Assembly: GCF_007830445.1 (NCBI RefSeq)
Contig: NZ_VLKR01000005.1
Coordinates: 124,001 to 188,000 of the forward strand
Origin: Sphingobacterium siyangense
GTDB lineage: Bacteria; Bacteroidota; Bacteroidia; Sphingobacteriales; Sphingobacteriaceae
Length of the DNA: 64,000 bases
Direction: 5' to 3'
Every line of letters starts with the position of its first letter. Position 1 is the stretch's first letter. This document shows positions 61,672 to 64,000 of the stretch, piece after piece. The notes below the pieces were generated by a model that was not told the DNA's origin, did not search any database, and saw nothing but the letters and a program-made list of their open reading frames with translations. The position numbers and the translations under genes are program-made.

Positions 61672-64000
61672 ATGAAGAAAATTTATATATCATTAGTGCT
61701 TGCCTGTAATCTGTTGGCTGTCGGTCGAACGATGGCGCAGGATTTATGGCCAGCAGTTACCAAAGAAATGAGGCCTTGGACGCGTTGGTGGTGGCTCGGT
61801 TCGGCTGTGGACCGACCTAATCTCGAACGCGAATTAACCTTATTTGAAAAAAGTGGTTTTGGTGGAGTTGAGGTAACACCTATTTATGGCGCTAAGGGAT
61901 TTGAATCCAGCTACCTGAACTTTCTTTCACCACAATGGATGAATATGTTGGGGGTAACAACGGATAAGGCCAATGCCTTGGGCATGGGAGTGGATATTAA
62001 TTTGGGAACTGGTTGGCCATTTGGGGGACCTCAAATCAAAGAAAAGGATGCCGCTACCAAATTGATCCTAGATGAATTTGAATTAAAAAAAGGTGAAAAA
62101 GTCACGTTTCCCCTAAAACCTAAGGATCCTAAACAACATTATTTCTTTTTGCAGGCATTACGGGCATTTAGAGCCGACAATAGCGAGATTAATCTGGATG
62201 ATCATATTTCAAAGACTGCTGGAACATGGGAAGCCCCTACCGATATTCGTTTAATAGCTGTCTTTTCTGGTAGAACAGGGCAGAAAGTCAAACGTGCCGC
62301 TCCGGGCGGAGAAGGATATACGTTGGATCACCTGGGGAAGCATTCTGTCGCATCTTATTTCAATAGATTTGCCGAAGCTTTTCAGGACAAACCATTGCAT
62401 GTACGTGCTTTTTTTAACGATAGCTACGAAGTATACGGTGCGAATTGGACGGATGAGTTTTTGCAATCATTCGAACGGATAAAGGGATATAGGTTACAGG
62501 ATCATCTCCTGGATTTTGCAGGTAAGGGCAAGAATGAAGCTAAAACAGCAGGCCTTAAATCGGATTATCGTGAAGTTGTGGATATACTACTTGCCCAGAA
62601 TTTTTTGACCCCATTTACGGATTTTGCCCATCGCTTTAGTGCAGTCTCAAAAAATCAAGCCCATGGATCTCCAGGAAATCTGATTGATTTGTATGCGGAT
62701 ACAGATATTGCGGAGTGTGAAACCTTTGGATCCAGTAGTTTTGATATTCCCGGATTAAGACGGGATACTGCTGATATCCGTAATGTGGATCCAGACCCCA
62801 TGATGGCGAAATTTGCGACGTCGGCGACAAATGTATATGGTAAAAAATATACTTCTTCGGAAACATTCACCTGGCTGACGGAACATTTTAAAACTTCTTT
62901 GTCACAAACGAAACCAGAAGTCGAACAACTATTCCTTGCTGGAGTGAATCATGTATTCTATCATGGGACAACCTATTCGCCGAAAAATGTACCTTTTCCA
63001 GGATGGTTGTTCTATGCTTCCGTTAATTTTGTTCCACAAAATTCGTTCTGGGACCACCTTACCGGTTTGAATCAATATATTACACGTGTGCAATCTATCT
63101 TGCAATCTACGCGTGCTGACAACGAACTGCTGGTATATTGGCCCATTTATGATATTTGGAATAATGCAAAGGGAATGGATAAGGCATTAAAGGTTCATGA
63201 TGTTGACGAGTGGTTACATCCGACGCAATTTTATAAACAAAGTGTTCAGCTGCAGAAACGGGGCTATAGCTTTGATTTTGCAACAGATAAAATTCTGGCA
63301 GGAACTACAGTAAACGACGGGAAATTACAAACCTCAAAGGATGCGATCCCTTATCGGGCAATTTATATACCTGCCTGTCATTATTTTTCTGAAGTGACAC
63401 TGCAGAAAATCCTGGAAATGGCCAACCAAGGCGCAACTGTCATCTTCCAGCAATTACCGCAAGAGATTCCTGGATATAGCCAATTAGAGGAACGCCGTAC
63501 ACTGTTCAATAAATTAATTGCATCGCTAGGTTTCGAAAAGGATAAAGCGAATCAGTATACAGCTTTTGGAAGAGGCAAAATCTATCTTACGACAGATGTC
63601 AATTCGGCACTCGAAACAGAAGAGATCGCACCAGAACGGATTAACCAAACAGGGTTGAAGTTTTCACGCAGAGCCGCTGGTAAGGACAGGTATTATTATT
63701 TGGTCAATCATAGTGGGCAGACCGTTGATCGTAACATTACACTAAATGTACAGGCTTCACATTATTCGCTGTTGGATCCTCAAACTGGGCAGACATATCA
63801 GTTGCCATCAGCTAACGGCAAAATACGGGTGCAGATTCCATCTGGCTATTCCTGGATAGTCCTTGCCTCAGCGCAACAGGCCGGAGAACCCTTTCGTTAT
63901 CAGGACGAGTTAAACCAAGTGGCGCAATTGGATCGCAATTGGAAAGTGAGTTTTATTGCTGGTGGACCTGTTTTACCAAAGGCGAAAAAGCTCGATCAAC
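61672..64000 (+). CDS. Alpha-L-rhamnosidase, GH106 (cut by window end)
   Basis: The frame opens at ATG 61672 (signal peptide ending VGRTMAQ) and is still open at the window end after 776 codons. The start MRPWTRWWWLGSAVDRPNL and the strands FGGVEVTPIYGAKGF and MGVDINLGTGWPFGGPQI are characteristic of GH106. The family removes alpha-L-rhamnose from RG-I and other plant glycans by inversion. Known members have roughly 900-1150 residues, so a few hundred are missing. It is 12 bp after rhaM in the RG-I operon, and its product feeds RhaT and the rha enzymes. Confidence 0.93.
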   Translation, partial: MKKIYISLVLACNLLAVGRTMAQDLWPAVTKEMRPWTRWWWLGSAVDRPNLERELTLFEKSGFGGVEVTPIYGAKGFESSYLNFLSPQWMNMLGVTTDKANALGMGVDINLGTGWPFGGPQIKEKDAATKLILDEFELKKGEKVTFPLKPKDPKQHYFFLQALRAFRADNSEINLDDHISKTAGTWEAPTDIRLIAVFSGRTGQKVKRAAPGGEGYTLDHLGKHSVASYFNRFAEAFQDKPLHVRAFFNDSYEVYGANWTDEFLQSFERIKGYRLQDHLLDFAGKGKNEAKTAGLKSDYREVVDILLAQNFLTPFTDFAHRFSAVSKNQAHGSPGNLIDLYADTDIAECETFGSSSFDIPGLRRDTADIRNVDPDPMMAKFATSATNVYGKKYTSSETFTWLTEHFKTSLSQTKPEVEQLFLAGVNHVFYHGTTYSPKNVPFPGWLFYASVNFVPQNSFWDHLTGLNQYITRVQSILQSTRADNELLVYWPIYDIWNNAKGMDKALKVHDVDEWLHPTQFYKQSVQLQKRGYSFDFATDKILAGTTVNDGKLQTSKDAIPYRAIYIPACHYFSEVTLQKILEMANQGATVIFQQLPQEIPGYSQLEERRTLFNKLIASLGFEKDKANQYTAFGRGKIYLTTDVNSALETEEIAPERINQTGLKFSRRAAGKDRYYYLVNHSGQTVDRNITLNVQASHYSLLDPQTGQTYQLPSANGKIRVQIPSGYSWIVLASAQQAGEPFRYQDELNQVAQLDRNWKVSFIAGGPVLPKAKKLDQ

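Noticed and set aside
1..64000. CRISPR arrays, rRNA, tRNA, insertion sequences, phage genes
   Set aside because: None seen: no regularly spaced repeats of CRISPR size, no transposase or integrase frames, no cloverleaf noticed by eye.

Overview
This window reads as a chromosomal segment of a Sphingobacteriaceae-type Bacteroidota, most like Sphingobacterium. The reasons are the SusC/SusD pairs, many secreted lipoproteins with Cys lipoboxes, fasciclin-domain lipoproteins beside SusCD, moderately AT-rich DNA, weak Shine-Dalgarno signals and at least one Bacteroidota-type promoter (TTG...TAnnTTTG). I could run no database search, so the genus is an inference. The whole window is devoted to pectin side chains and rhamnogalacturonan I (RG-I), apart from one two-gene antisense insert.

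Layout. (1) 1-11332: arabinose utilisation. It holds the 3' end of araB, then araD, araA, a sodium/solute symporter, a lipoprotein mutarotase, two GH51 arabinofuranosidases and a two-domain GH43 protein. (2) 11342-13886, minus strand: a cNMP/CBS/nucleotidyltransferase-like signalling protein and a DnaQ-like exonuclease, unrelated to sugars. (3) 14064-20010: rhamnose operon rhaT-rhaEW-rhaI-rhaB (transport, fused aldolase/lactaldehyde dehydrogenase, isomerase, kinase). (4) 20433-21743: a CE12-type esterase. (5) 21984-37281: a seven-gene outer-membrane uptake block, FAS1-SusC-SusD-FAS1-FAS1-SusC-SusD. (6) 37595-48513: side-chain enzymes: a GH51 with a degenerate GH43-like N-terminus, GH115, GH43, a sialate O-acetylesterase-like SGNH protein, and a GH2 beta-galactosidase. 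(7) 48644-50029, minus strand: GH28. (8) 50653-64000: RG-I backbone operon GH28-PL11-CE12-CE12-sulfatase-GH105-GH2-rhaM-GH106, the last cut by the window end.

How it works together. Secreted lyase PL11, the GH28s, CE12 deacetylases and side-chain GH51/GH43/GH2 enzymes would break RG-I and its arabinan/galactan branches. The SusCD pairs, with the FAS1 lipoproteins as candidate surface binders, would import the pieces. GH105, GH106 and GH2 enzymes would finish the oligosaccharides. Rhamnose enters by RhaT and is processed by RhaM, RhaI, RhaB and RhaEW; arabinose enters by the symporter and is processed by AraA, AraB and AraD. No galacturonate pathway and no recognisable transcriptional regulator lie in the window.

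The most unusual observations are the three FAS1 lipoproteins woven into a tandem SusCD block; three orphan signal-peptide stubs in intergenic DNA; two related hairpins with the loop AAACGGGG, one of which opens a tiny self-contained transcription-like unit ending in a terminator; an 11-bp tandem repeat between the divergent GH28 genes; a GH51 carrying a half-size, active-site-less GH43-like front end; and a sulfatase inside an RG-I operon.
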